DNA of 64,000 nucleotides from NCBI RefSeq assembly GCF_044465595.1, contig NZ_JBITLV010000001.1, positions 248,001 through 312,000 of the forward strand, read 5' to 3'. Shown here piece after piece: positions 43,487 through 52,256 of this stretch. The first letter of the stretch is position 1. Each line of letters begins with the position of its first letter. The stretch comes from Spongisporangium articulatum. Lineage in GTDB: Bacteria > Actinomycetota > Actinomycetes > Actinomycetales > Kineosporiaceae. The position numbers were made by a program, and so were the translations under genes. Below the pieces are notes generated by a model. It did not search any database. It saw only the letters and a list, made by a program, of their open reading frames with translations, and was not told where the DNA came from.

Positions 43487-44455
43487 TCAGGCCGGGGACG
43501 GCAGCCACTTCTTCCAGACCGACGGGTGCGCGTCGAGCCACTTCTTGGCCGCCTGGTCGGGCGACAGACCGCCCTCGGTGATGCTGCGGGCCACCTGGTT
43601 CTGGTCGGCGTCCGTCCACTGGAAGTTGGTCACCAGGTCGACGGCCGGGCTGCCGGAGTAGGCGAACGTCCGGTTCATGATCTTGTCGAGGTCGAAGGGC
43701 TGGTACCCGCACGTGACGGTCTTCGGGTCCGCGTCGCAACCGGGGGTGTACGCGGGCAGCTGCACGTTGACGAGGTCGACCTCGGACAGCAGCCACTGCG
43801 GCGAGTAGAAGTAGCCGATCAGCGGGGTACGGTCGGCGGCGGCCGCCCGGAACGCGGCGATCAGCTTGTCCTCGTCACCCGCGTAGACCACCTGATAGTC
43901 GAGGTCGAGGTTCTTCACCAACGCCTTGTCGTTCGTGACGAACGACGGGTCACCGAGCAGCAACTGCCCCTTGCCCCCCGACTCGGGCGTGACGAACAGG
44001 TCGCTGTACTGGTTGAGGTTCTTCCAGTCGGTGATGCCGGGGTACTTCGAGACCATCCACTTCGGCACGTACCAGCCGATGACGCCCCGGTTGCCCGTGA
44101 GACCGGCCTCGACGGCGACCTTGTCCGTGTCGATGTACTTCTTCTTCAGGTCGTCGTGGCCCCAGTTCTCGAGGATGACGTCGACCTTGCCGGCCGCCAG
44201 CGCCGACCACGACTTGGTCTCGTCGTTCGGCACCAGGGTGACCTTGCAGTCGAGCTGGCGGCGCAGCAGGTAGTTCACGACCGCGACGTTCGCGTCGTAC
44301 CCGACCCAGGGCTGGACGGCGATGCGCACGTCCCCGCAGGAGGTCGCCTTCACGCCGGGGGCGGGGACGACGTCGACGGCGTTCGAGCCGCTGCAGGCGG
44401 CGGCGCCGAGACACAGGGCCAGCAGCGGGGCGGCGAGTCCGACGAGCCGGTTCAC
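43487..44455 (-). CDS. glycine betaine/choline-type ABC substrate-binding lipoprotein, coupled to a conservon
   Basis: A 322-residue OpuAC/ProX-like protein. The lipobox 'LCLGAAAC' (Cys about 21) predicts a membrane lipoprotein. The family core is clear: 'VRIAVQPWVGYDANVAVVNY', 'VDVILENWGHDDLKKKY', 'PLIGYFYSPQWLLSEVDLV' and 'QNQVARSITEGGLSPDQAAK'. The aromatic residues (PW, ENW, PQW) fit a quaternary-amine cage. Its start overlaps the stop of the conservon GTPase by four bases, and no permease or ATPase gene is near. It may therefore present a ligand to the conservon sensor instead of to a transporter (inference). Confidence 0.92.
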   Translation of the reverse strand: MNRLVGLAAPLLALCLGAAACSGSNAVDVVPAPGVKATSCGDVRIAVQPWVGYDANVAVVNYLLRRQLDCKVTLVPNDETKSWSALAAGKVDVILENWGHDDLKKKYIDTDKVAVEAGLTGNRGVIGWYVPKWMVSKYPGITDWKNLNQYSDLFVTPESGGKGQLLLGDPSFVTNDKALVKNLDLDYQVVYAGDEDKLIAAFRAAAADRTPLIGYFYSPQWLLSEVDLVNVQLPAYTPGCDADPKTVTCGYQPFDLDKIMNRTFAYSGSPAVDLVTNFQWTDADQNQVARSITEGGLSPDQAAKKWLDAHPSVWKKWLPSPA

Positions 44456-45063
44456 GAGAACACTCCCGCTTCCTCCGCGGCGAGCCGCCGCGCGAGCACC
44501 TGCTCGATCAGCGCCACGAGGGCGGTCTTCACCGACTCCCGGTCGCGGGCGTCGCAGTTCAGCAGGGGAGTGTCAGCCGAAACCCCGAGCGCCTCCCGGA
44601 CCTCGAGGAGGTCGAACAGCCGGGCGTTCTCGAACTGGTTGACGGCGACCAGGAACGGGATCTCGTGCTCCTCGAAGTAGTCGATCGCGGGGAAGCAGTC
44701 CTCGACCCGCTGGGTGTCCACGAGCACGATCGCCCCGAGCGCACCGGTGACCAGGTCGTCCCACAGGAAGGCGTAGCGGTCCTGGCCCGGGGTGCCGAAC
44801 AGGTACAGGCGCAGGGTCTCGTCGAGGGTGATCCGGCCGAAGTCGAGGGCCACCGTGGTGGTGTGCTTGCCGGGCACCGAGGCGGCGTCGTCCACGCCGA
44901 CGGAGACCTGGGTCATGTCGGCCTCGGTCAGCAGGGGCTCGACCTCGGAGACCGCCCCGACGAAAGTGGTCTTGCCGACGCCGAAACCACCGCTGATCAC
45001 GATCTTCACGGAGATCGCGACGGGCGCCGTTGCGGTGCCGGCGGCGCTAGAGCGATCGAACAC
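44452..45063 (-). CDS. cvnD: conservon small GTPase (CvnD/MglA-like)
   Basis: A 203-residue Ras-like GTPase. The P-loop is 'GGFGVGKTTFVGAV', switch II is 'LFGTPGQDRYAFLWDDLV', and the base-recognition motif reads 'AVNQFENA' in place of NKxD, as usual for the conservon type. The GTG start at 45063 lies within the DUF742 gene (17-base overlap). Its stop overlaps the binding-protein start. In Streptomyces the CvnA-D proteins form a membrane-associated complex that resembles eukaryotic G-protein signalling. Confidence 0.95.
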   Translation of the reverse strand: MFDRSSAAGTATAPVAISVKIVISGGFGVGKTTFVGAVSEVEPLLTEADMTQVSVGVDDAASVPGKHTTTVALDFGRITLDETLRLYLFGTPGQDRYAFLWDDLVTGALGAIVLVDTQRVEDCFPAIDYFEEHEIPFLVAVNQFENARLFDLLEVREALGVSADTPLLNCDARDRESVKTALVALIEQVLARRLAAEEAGVFS

Positions 45064-45541
45064 GGTCGCGGATCCTCTCGATCATCTGGGTGGAGAGTTG
45101 CTGGTCGGACCGGACCACGCTGATGCTGCCGCCCGCCACCAGGTCGGTGACGAGCACTCGGGCCACGCCGAGCGGTACGCCGAGAGCTGCGGCCACCTCG
45201 GCGACGGAGGTGGCGGCGGCGGAACAGATCTCGACGATCCGGCGGGGCTCGAAGCGGAGGGTCGCGGCGGGTGGTCCGCCCGCCGCCTGGAGCAGGGTCT
45301 CGACGCGGAGTCGTTCGTCGGCGCGGGTTCGACCGCCGGTGATGACGAACGGGCGGACGGCGGGGCCGTCGGCATCCGCGCGACCGTCGAATCCGGGCCG
45401 TCCGGCGGCGCCGACCGGTCTTCGACCGGCGCGCGGCGGCGACGCGGTCGGGCCGGGCCCGCCGCTTCCCTCCGCGTTCCAGTTCGGGATCATCCGCCTG
45501 TCCGGAGGACGGAACGGCGGCGCCTGCGGGTCGTCGGTCAT
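45047..45541 (-). CDS. cvnC: conservon DUF742 protein (CvnC)
   Basis: A 164-residue protein. The first ~75 residues are Pro/Gly/Arg-rich; the rest is the DUF742 winged-helix-like domain with 'RPFVITGGRTRADERLRVET', 'FEPRRIVEICSAAATSVAE' and 'LGVPLGVARVLVTDLVAGG'. The ATG overlaps the roadblock stop. It is the third member of the coupled conservon. Confidence 0.93.
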   Translation of the reverse strand: MTDDPQAPPFRPPDRRMIPNWNAEGSGGPGPTASPPRAGRRPVGAAGRPGFDGRADADGPAVRPFVITGGRTRADERLRVETLLQAAGGPPAATLRFEPRRIVEICSAAATSVAEVAAALGVPLGVARVLVTDLVAGGSISVVRSDQQLSTQMIERIRDRVRSL

Positions 45542-45957
45542 CGGGCCAGCCGCTGCCGGGACTCGGTGATCAGGGCCGGGGTCAGGAGCGGACCGAAACG
45601 GTCCTTCAGCATGGACATCTCGTAGCCGATCAGGCCCAGGTCGCTACCGCCCTCGGCGACCACGCCGAGGCAGCTGCCACCCGCGATGGCCGACACCAGC
45701 AGGAACCCCTGGTTCATCTCGATCATGATCAGCTTCAACCCGTGGAAGTCGTAGCGTCGCGAGGCGCTGCGCCCGAGGCTGGCCAGGCTGGAGACGATGG
45801 CGGCCAGGTGGTCGGCGTCCGTGCGGGTCAGGCCGTCGGACCCGGCGATCAGCAGGCCGTCCGAGGAGACCGCCACGGCCTCCCGCACGCCGTCGGTCTT
45901 GCGGACGAAGTTGCCCAGCAGCCAACCGAACTCGTTGCCGTCGGGGTGCATGCTCAT
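45538..45957 (-). CDS. cvnB: conservon roadblock/LC7 protein (CvnB/MglB-like)
   Basis: A 139-residue Roadblock/LC7 protein: 'GWLLGNFVRKTDGVREAVAV', 'SSDGLLIAGSDGLTRTDADH' and 'LAAIVSSLASLGRSASRRYD' are the standard conservon type. It likely acts as a GTPase-activating partner of the CvnD-like protein, as MglB does for MglA. Start and stop overlap neighbours by four bases each. Confidence 0.95.
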   Translation of the reverse strand: MSMHPDGNEFGWLLGNFVRKTDGVREAVAVSSDGLLIAGSDGLTRTDADHLAAIVSSLASLGRSASRRYDFHGLKLIMIEMNQGFLLVSAIAGGSCLGVVAEGGSDLGLIGYEMSMLKDRFGPLLTPALITESRQRLAR

Positions 45958-48527
45958 CTGCTCTCTTCCTCCGCTGCTTCACCTCGGGCCAGACCGTCCC
46001 GCAGGGCCGCGAAACCCGCGGTCACCACGGGCGACGGGCGACCGCCGTCCACGCGCTCACCGGTGACCTCGTCGACCCCGTACTCGGTCACCTCGTCGAG
46101 GTCGATCACCCGGGTCACCCGCTGCCCGGGACCCGACGGCGCCGAGGCGGAGGCCGAAGCGGAGGCGGAACGTGCCTCGGCCGGTTCCTTGGGCACCCGC
46201 TTGCGCAGACCGTTCTTGGTCAGGCCCGGACCCGTCGGGGCATCACCGGGCTGGTCGAGCTGCACAGAGACCTCCATCGGGCTGCTGACCCCGGGATCCC
46301 GCGACACGGACACCCGGAACGGCGTGGGCGGCCGCACCTCCTCGACGGGGACGTCGACGGGCAGGTCGATCGGCGCCGAGACCGGCGAACGGCCCGAGCG
46401 GGCGGCCGCGGCCGGGATGACCGGGGCCGCGGTGACGGGCGGTCGGGCGGGGCGGGCGTCGTCCGGGCCTTGGACGACCGCCAGGGGCAGCACCGGAGTC
46501 AGCGGCTCCAGCGCCTCGACCGTGACGACGTGCTCCTCGGCCTCCTCGGCGACCGCCTCGAGCTCCTCCTCGACGACGACCGGCTCCTCCACGGTCGCCT
46601 CGATCGCGGCGGAACGTTGGGCGGGCGGCCCGCTCTCGACCGGCTTGAGGGGGACCAGCAGCGACTCGGGCAGCAGGATGCGGGCGGTCACGCCGGTCAC
46701 CGGCGAGGGGATCAGCTCGACCCGGACCCCGGTCTCGGCGGCGAGCTTGCCGACCACGTGGTGGCCCAGGTAGCGGGTCGGGGCGGCGACGAAGTCGTCC
46801 TGACCCTGCAGCCGGGCGTTGGCCTCCCGCAGCTCGGGCGCCGACATGCCCATGCCCTGGTCGGTGACGGCGATCAGGTACCCGTCCGGAAGGCGCCGAC
46901 CCTGGAGCTCGATGTCGGTGTCGGGCGGCGAGAACGACAGCCCGTTCTCGATCAGCTCGGCCATCAGGTGCGCGATCGAGCCGATCACCGAACCGTGCAC
47001 CAGGGCGTCGTCGACCCGGCGCAGGTTCACCCGGCGGTAGTCCTCGACCTCCGACAGGGCCGCGCGCATCACGTCGGCGACCGGGAGCGCCGCCGACCAC
47101 TGCCGCGGGCTGGACGCCCCGACCAGCACCAGCAGGCTGGCCGCGTTGCGCCGCATGCGGGTGGCCAGGTGGTCGAGCTCGAACAGGTTGGCCAGCGCCT
47201 GCGGGTCGACCTCCTCGCGCTCCAGGCCGGTGATGAAGCCCAGCTGGCGGCGGATCAGGTTCTGGTTGCGGCGGCCCAGGTTGGCCAGCGACTCGATCGT
47301 GTCGCGGCGCTGCACGGCCTGCTCGACGGCCAGCCCGTAGGCCGCGTTCTGCAACCGGTCGAGCGCGGTCGCCACCTGGCTGATCTCACCGGCCGCATTC
47401 GCCGAGACCGGCACCGGCGGCGGTGGACCCGACGGCGCGTCGCCGGCCTGGATCTGGCGGACGGCGGCGGGCAGCCGCTCGACCGCGACCCGGTCGGCCT
47501 CGGTGGCCAGCTCGGCCAACGGGCGGGTGATCGAGCGGGACGCGATCGAGGCCAGGTAGGCCGAGAGGACGAAGCACAGCAGCACGAGCCCGACCAGGCC
47601 GCCCAGGCGGAGCGCGGCCAGCTGCTGCACCGTGGCGGCACGCTGCTGGATCGTCGAGCCGACGTGTTCCTGCAGCTGACCCAGGTCGTCGAGCACCGTC
47701 GTCAGGCCCGACCACCACGACTGCGGGTTGACCGTGATGTGCCGGCCGTCGGCGGCGGCGACCGCGACGTCCTCGAAGGCGTCCATCACCCGCGCCGCAC
47801 CCGTGCTCAGGACGAAGTCCAACGACTCCCGGTCGTCGGCCGGCGCGAGCTGCTCGAACCGGGCCAGCGCGGCCTGCTTCTGGGCGCGCATGTCGGCGAA
47901 CTGCACGTACTCGCCGGCGCCGAAGCCGCCCGCGGAGAAGACGCCGTTGAGGAAGGCCCGCTCCTGGGCCATCGCCTCGGTCAGGTCCTGCAGCGCCTGC
48001 AGCGTGGCGACCCCGCCCCGCAGCTGCGCGTCACTCGCGTCACCGAGCCCAACGTCCACCTGGGTCAGCGCGGCGATGCGCGCCGTGAAGTAGCTGAAGG
48101 TGGCCTGCCGGCCGGCCTTCCCGGCGTCCACGGAGCGGCGCACGGTGGCCAGCCGGTCGAGCGCGGCGAGCGCGGTGCCGACCCGGCCCGACACGGCGGG
48201 GTCGGCGTCGGTGCCCGCGGTCCGCCGGACGACGCTCAACTGCTCGTCGACCTTGCTGCGGGCGGGGGCCAGCTCGTCCCTGAAGGCGGCGTTGCCGCCG
48301 AGGACGGCGGCGGTGATGCCCCGCTCGGTCTGCAGCTGATGGGTCAGGTCCTGGAGGGCGAGCGCGACGTCGACCGACCGGGCGGTGCGCTGCGAGCTGC
48401 GGAAGTCGCCGACCTGACCGGCGGCGATGAACCCCAGCAGCAGAAGGACGACGAGCGCGGGAAGCGCCAGGATCCGAGCGACCCGCCCCCGGATCGTCCC
48501 GCGAGATTTCTTGCTGGTCAGGCTCAC
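45954..48527 (-). CDS. cvnA: conservon sensor ATPase (CvnA) with NIT-type outside domain
   Basis: An 857-residue membrane protein from the GTG at 48527 (GGGAG six bases upstream). One helix (about 15-35) and a second (about 312-335) bracket an all-helical extracytoplasmic NIT domain. HAMP follows, then the DHp-like 'ELDHLATRMRRNAASLLVLV' and a HATPase domain with 'AELIENGLSFSPPD' and 'VTDQGMGMSAPELREANARL'. The last ~240 residues are Pro/Glu/Val-rich and disordered. It heads a five-gene coupled operon. The NIT fold, found in nitrate/nitrite sensors, makes a small-ligand sensor likely; the coupled betaine-type binding protein hints at another ligand. Confidence 0.94.
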   Translation of the reverse strand: MSLTSKKSRGTIRGRVARILALPALVVLLLLGFIAAGQVGDFRSSQRTARSVDVALALQDLTHQLQTERGITAAVLGGNAAFRDELAPARSKVDEQLSVVRRTAGTDADPAVSGRVGTALAALDRLATVRRSVDAGKAGRQATFSYFTARIAALTQVDVGLGDASDAQLRGGVATLQALQDLTEAMAQERAFLNGVFSAGGFGAGEYVQFADMRAQKQAALARFEQLAPADDRESLDFVLSTGAARVMDAFEDVAVAAADGRHITVNPQSWWSGLTTVLDDLGQLQEHVGSTIQQRAATVQQLAALRLGGLVGLVLLCFVLSAYLASIASRSITRPLAELATEADRVAVERLPAAVRQIQAGDAPSGPPPPVPVSANAAGEISQVATALDRLQNAAYGLAVEQAVQRRDTIESLANLGRRNQNLIRRQLGFITGLEREEVDPQALANLFELDHLATRMRRNAASLLVLVGASSPRQWSAALPVADVMRAALSEVEDYRRVNLRRVDDALVHGSVIGSIAHLMAELIENGLSFSPPDTDIELQGRRLPDGYLIAVTDQGMGMSAPELREANARLQGQDDFVAAPTRYLGHHVVGKLAAETGVRVELIPSPVTGVTARILLPESLLVPLKPVESGPPAQRSAAIEATVEEPVVVEEELEAVAEEAEEHVVTVEALEPLTPVLPLAVVQGPDDARPARPPVTAAPVIPAAAARSGRSPVSAPIDLPVDVPVEEVRPPTPFRVSVSRDPGVSSPMEVSVQLDQPGDAPTGPGLTKNGLRKRVPKEPAEARSASASASASAPSGPGQRVTRVIDLDEVTEYGVDEVTGERVDGGRPSPVVTAGFAALRDGLARGEAAEEESR

Positions 48528-48620
48528 GCTGGCTCCCGGATAGCTGAGCGTGAAAACTAGCAGACCGGACAAGCGTGATGTGAAGGAAAATTCGCTGCGA
48601 GTAAGGACTTAGCCCAGGTT

Positions 48621-49535
48621 TTACTTGAGTTCCCGCGGCACCGTGACCACGTCGACGAGGGCTCCGTTGCGCAGCACCGTCACCTCGAGCCGACGCCCGA
48701 TCGCGCCCTCCACCATGAGTTTCTGGACGGCGGTCGTCGTCACCACGGGCTCGCCGTCCACGCTGATCACCACGTCGCCGCGGTGCAGTCCGGCCTCCTC
48801 GGCCGGGCTCCCGGCGATCACCTGGGCGACCTGGAGCCCGGTGCGCGAACCGACCTTGGCCGCCGCCGCGGGGGGCAGCGGGATCTGGGCGCCGGCGATG
48901 CCGAGCCAGGCGCGGCGTACCCGGCCGGTCGACATCAGGGTCTGGATGATGCCGCGCGTGGTCTCGTTGATCGGCACGGCCAGGCCCAGCCCGACCCCGG
49001 CCACCGCGGTGTTCACGCCGACCATCCGGCCCGCGCTGTCGGCCAGCACGCCACCGCTGTTGCCGGGGTTCAGCGCCGCGTCGGTCTGGATCACCTCGTC
49101 GATCACCCGGCCCGCGCCCGTCGGCAGCGACCGGCCGAGCGCGCTGACGATGCCCGCCGTCACGCTGCCGGCCAGGCCGAGCGGGTTGCCGAGGGCGACC
49201 ACCAGCTGGCCGACCAGGAGCTCCTTCGCGTCCCCGAGCTCGAGCGCGGGCGGGACGGCGGCCCGGGCGTGCAGGACCGCGAGGTCCGAGAGCGGGTCGC
49301 GGCCGACGACGTCCGCCGTCACCTCGGTTCCGTCCGTGAAGGTGGCCTCGGCCCGCTCGGCGCCCTCGACGACGTGCGCGGAGGTGAGCAGGTAGCCGTC
49401 GGAGGTGATCACGCCCGCCGACCCGGCGCCCTGGCCGCGACGGGTGCGGACGGCGAGGCTGGCGACGCTGGGCAGCACCGTCTGCGCCACGTGCACGACG
49501 ATGCGCGAGTACGCGTCGAGCGGCTCTTCGTCCAT
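48621..49535 (-). CDS. cytoplasmic HtrA-like trypsin/PDZ serine protease
   Basis: A 304-residue S1C protease with an intact triad: His in 'TSAHVVEG' (about 55), Asp in 'DPLSDLAVL' (about 83), Ser in 'NPGNSGGVLA' (about 160). A C-terminal PDZ domain (about 205-295) reads 'VIAGSPAEEAGLHRGDVVIS'. No signal peptide or membrane helix precedes the catalytic domain, unlike most HtrA proteins. It is transcribed behind, but not overlapping, the conservon promoter region, and contrasts with the dead HtrA-like domain at 6927-8879. Confidence 0.92.
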   Translation of the reverse strand: MDEEPLDAYSRIVVHVAQTVLPSVASLAVRTRRGQGAGSAGVITSDGYLLTSAHVVEGAERAEATFTDGTEVTADVVGRDPLSDLAVLHARAAVPPALELGDAKELLVGQLVVALGNPLGLAGSVTAGIVSALGRSLPTGAGRVIDEVIQTDAALNPGNSGGVLADSAGRMVGVNTAVAGVGLGLAVPINETTRGIIQTLMSTGRVRRAWLGIAGAQIPLPPAAAAKVGSRTGLQVAQVIAGSPAEEAGLHRGDVVISVDGEPVVTTTAVQKLMVEGAIGRRLEVTVLRNGALVDVVTVPRELK

Positions 49536-49619
49536 GTCCGGTGGAACCGCCGGTGACGATCACTTGTGCCCGCCCTTCACCGAGAGCGGAACCGCCGGGC
49601 CGGCCCTACGCTCAAGTTC

Positions 49620-50699
49620 GTGACCTTGGACGACCGGCGGACCGTCGGGGTGGAGGAGGAGTTCCTCGTCGTCGACGCCGCGGGCCGCCCGGTGCCGCGG
49701 GCGCCGGACATCGTCGCGGACGAGGAGCGACTCGAGCACGAGCTGCAGCAGGAGCAGGCCGAGACCGGCAGCGAACCGACGACCGACCTCGCCACTCTGA
49801 TCGCCGACCTGGCCGGCCAGCGGACCGCCCTCGCACGGGCCGCCGCCGAGTACCAGGCCCACGTGGCGGCCCTGGGCACCAGCCCGGTGCCCGTACAGCC
49901 GACCACCACCCCGAACCCGCGCTACGTGAGGATGATGCGCGAGTACGGCCTCACCGCCCACCAGCAGCTGAGTTGCGGCTGCCACGTGCACGTCTCGATC
50001 TCGTCGCGCGACGAGGGCGTGGCAGCGGTGAACGCGATCCAGCCGTGGCTCGCCCCGATCCTCGCGCTGTCGGCCAACTCGCCGTACTGGCAGGGCGAGG
50101 ACACGGGGTTCGCGAGCTACCGGCGCCAGGTCTGGAACCGGTGGCCGAGCGCCGGTCCGACGACCCCGTTCTCCGGGCCGGACGAGTACGACGCGGTGAT
50201 CGCGGCGATGATCGGCTCCGGGGTGTTGCTCGACCGCGGGATGGTCTACTTCGACGCCCGGCTCTCGGCCCGGTACCCCACCCTCGAGATCCGGGTCGCG
50301 GACGTCTGCCCGACCCCCGAGGACGCCGGGCTCGTCGCCGCACTGTGCCGGGGCCTGGTGGAGTCGGCCCCCCTGCTCGTCACCCCGCTGCCGATCACCC
50401 GCATCGAACTGCTGCGCGGGGCGGCCTGGCGCGCATCGTACTCGGGGCTGTCCGGCGACCTGGTCGACCCGACGTCCGGGAAGCCGGCGCCGGCGCCGGC
50501 AGTGCTCGAACGGCTGGTCGCCACGATCGCACCGGCTCTGCGCCGCCACGGCGACCTCGACGCCGTCGAGGCGTCGCTGGACCGGGTGCTGGCCCGCGGC
50601 ACAGGGGCCGACCTGCAGCGCGCGGCCTTCGCCCGCCGCGGCGACCTGGCCGACGTCGTCCAGGACGCCGTGGCGCGAACCACCCCTAGCCTGAGCTGA
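49620..50699 (+). CDS. YbdK-type carboxylate-amine ligase (GCS2 family)
   Basis: A 359-residue ATP-dependent ligase related to glutamate-cysteine ligase. 'RTVGVEEEFLVVDAAG' is the metal-binding start, 'SCGCHVHVSISSRDEGVAAV' the substrate loop, and 'YFDARLSARYPTLEIRVADV' the C-terminal signature. TACGCT at 49607-49612 lies seven bases before the GTG, so it is probably leaderless. The substrate of YbdK proteins is not settled. Its stop shares a base with the next start (TGATG). Confidence 0.93.
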   Translation: MTLDDRRTVGVEEEFLVVDAAGRPVPRAPDIVADEERLEHELQQEQAETGSEPTTDLATLIADLAGQRTALARAAAEYQAHVAALGTSPVPVQPTTTPNPRYVRMMREYGLTAHQQLSCGCHVHVSISSRDEGVAAVNAIQPWLAPILALSANSPYWQGEDTGFASYRRQVWNRWPSAGPTTPFSGPDEYDAVIAAMIGSGVLLDRGMVYFDARLSARYPTLEIRVADVCPTPEDAGLVAALCRGLVESAPLLVTPLPITRIELLRGAAWRASYSGLSGDLVDPTSGKPAPAPAVLERLVATIAPALRRHGDLDAVEASLDRVLARGTGADLQRAAFARRGDLADVVQDAVARTTPSLS

Positions 50700-51064
50700 T
50701 GGCGACCTACGAGGACGTGCGGCGACTGGCGATGGCTCTGCCCGGGGTGACCGAGGGGGCCCGCTGGCGGAACCCCACGTGGTTCGTCGGGACCCGGGGT
50801 TTCGCCTGGCAGCGGCCGCTGAGCAAGAAGGACCGCAAGGACCTGGGGGACGACGCCCCGCACCCCGATCGCGAGGTGCTGGGTCTCGTGGTGGAGGACC
50901 TGGGGGTCCGGGAGGGCCTGTTGGCGGAAGGCCGGCCCGGCCTGTTCACGATCCCCCACTTCGCGGACTACGCGGCCTTCCTGGTGCTGCTGGACGAAGT
51001 GGACGAGGAGCAGCTGGCGGAGCTGCTGGAGGACGCCTGGGCCGTAGTGGCTCCGCCCGCCTGA
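50699..51064 (+). CDS. MmcQ/YjbR-family protein
   Basis: A 121-residue protein of the CyaY-like YjbR fold: 'TYEDVRRLAMALPGVTEGAR' and 'FTIPHFADYAAFLVLLDEVD' are the characteristic ends. DNA binding has been suggested for the family; the role is unknown. It is translationally coupled to the carboxylate-amine ligase (TGATG). Confidence 0.92.
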   Translation: MATYEDVRRLAMALPGVTEGARWRNPTWFVGTRGFAWQRPLSKKDRKDLGDDAPHPDREVLGLVVEDLGVREGLLAEGRPGLFTIPHFADYAAFLVLLDEVDEEQLAELLEDAWAVVAPPA

Positions 51065-51078
51065 TCCCCTGTAGAGGA

Positions 51079-51101
51079 ATAGTTGCGACGTCAACTATAT
51101 T
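51079..51101. promoter_or_regulatory. operator/promoter of the flavin monooxygenase operon
   Basis: ATAGTTG-CGACGT-CAACTAT (51079-51098) is a perfect 7-bp inverted repeat overlapping a possible -10, TATATT (51096-51101). Both arms and the following ATTGAC match the operator of the PadR gene at 34-56, differing mainly in spacer length. Confidence 0.65.
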
Positions 51102-51137
51102 GACGGGAGCAGGACCCATCCAGGAGGCGAGCCAGAC

Positions 51138-52256
51138 ATGCAGTTCGGGATCTTCACCGTCAGCGACATCACGCCGGACCCCACGACCGGCACCCCGGTC
51201 AGCGAGGCCCAGCGGATCCAGGACGTGCTGACCATCGCCAAGCACGCCGAAGAGGTCGGCCTCGACGTCTTCGCGCTCGGCGAGCACCACAACCCGCCGT
51301 TCTTCTCCTCCTCCCCCACGACGACGCTGGCCTACATCGCCGCGCAGACCTCGACACTGCAGCTGTCGACGTCGACCACGCTGATCACCACCAACGACCC
51401 GGTGAAGATCGCCGAGGACTACGCGATGCTGCAGCACCTGGCCGGCGGCCGCGTCGACCTGATGATGGGCCGCGGCAACACCGGCCCGGTCTACCCGTGG
51501 TTCGGCCAGGACATCCGCAACGGCATCCCGCTGGCGATCGAGAACTACGCCCTGCTGCGCCGGCTGTGGACCGAGGACGTCGTCACGTGGGAGGGCAAGT
51601 TCCGCTCCCCGCTGCAGTCCTTCACCTCGACCCCGCGGCCGCTGGACGGCGTGGCCCCCTTCGTCTGGCACGGCTCGATCCGCTCGCCCGAGATCGCCGA
51701 GCAGGCGGCCTATTACGGTGACGGCTTCTTCCACAACAACATCTTCTGGCCGATGTCGCACACGGCCCGGATGGTGCAGCTGTACCGGCAGCGGTTCGCC
51801 CACTACGGGCACGGCGGCGCCGACCAGGCGATCGTCGGGCTCGGCGGGCAGGTGTTCATGCGCAAGAACTCCCAGGACGCCGTCAAGGAGTTCCGCCCCT
51901 ACTTCGACAACGCGCCGGTGTACGGGCACGGGCCCTCGCTGGAGGACTTCAGCCGCGAGACCCCGCTGACCGTCGGCTCGCCGCAGCAGGTGATCGAGCG
52001 GACGCTGGGCTTCCGGGACGCCGTCGGTGACTACCAGCGCCAGCTGTTCCTGATGGACCACGCGGGCCTGCCGCTGAAGACCGTGCTCGAGCAGCTCGAC
52101 CTGCTCGGCGAGGAGGTCGTGCCGGTGCTGCGCCGCGAGTTCGCCGCCCTGAAGCCGGCCGGAGTGCCGGACGCGCCGACCCACGCCTCGCTCGTCGCCG
52201 CCCGCGACGCCGCCGCCGCGGCGCCGGTGGTCGAGAACGTCGAGGTGGCCTCGTGA
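51138..52256 (+). CDS. LLM-class flavin-dependent oxidoreductase (CE1758 type)
   Basis: A 372-residue luciferase-like TIM-barrel flavoprotein: 'MQFGIFTVSDITPDPTTG' at the start, 'VFALGEHHNPPFFSSSPT' around the active site, 'VDLMMGRGNTGPVYPWFG' and 'VAPFVWHGSIRSPEIAEQAA' later. A strong GGAGG precedes the ATG. Its stop overlaps the FMN reductase start (GTGA), so the pair is a two-component monooxygenase, with the reductase supplying reduced FMN. The substrate is unknown. The operator upstream suggests repression relieved by a small molecule. Confidence 0.94.
   Translation: MQFGIFTVSDITPDPTTGTPVSEAQRIQDVLTIAKHAEEVGLDVFALGEHHNPPFFSSSPTTTLAYIAAQTSTLQLSTSTTLITTNDPVKIAEDYAMLQHLAGGRVDLMMGRGNTGPVYPWFGQDIRNGIPLAIENYALLRRLWTEDVVTWEGKFRSPLQSFTSTPRPLDGVAPFVWHGSIRSPEIAEQAAYYGDGFFHNNIFWPMSHTARMVQLYRQRFAHYGHGGADQAIVGLGGQVFMRKNSQDAVKEFRPYFDNAPVYGHGPSLEDFSRETPLTVGSPQQVIERTLGFRDAVGDYQRQLFLMDHAGLPLKTVLEQLDLLGEEVVPVLRREFAALKPAGVPDAPTHASLVAARDAAAAAPVVENVEVAS

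Noticed and set aside
43487..44455. A complete betaine ABC transporter
   Set aside because: Only the binding protein is present; neither permease nor ATPase is found within the window on either side of it.
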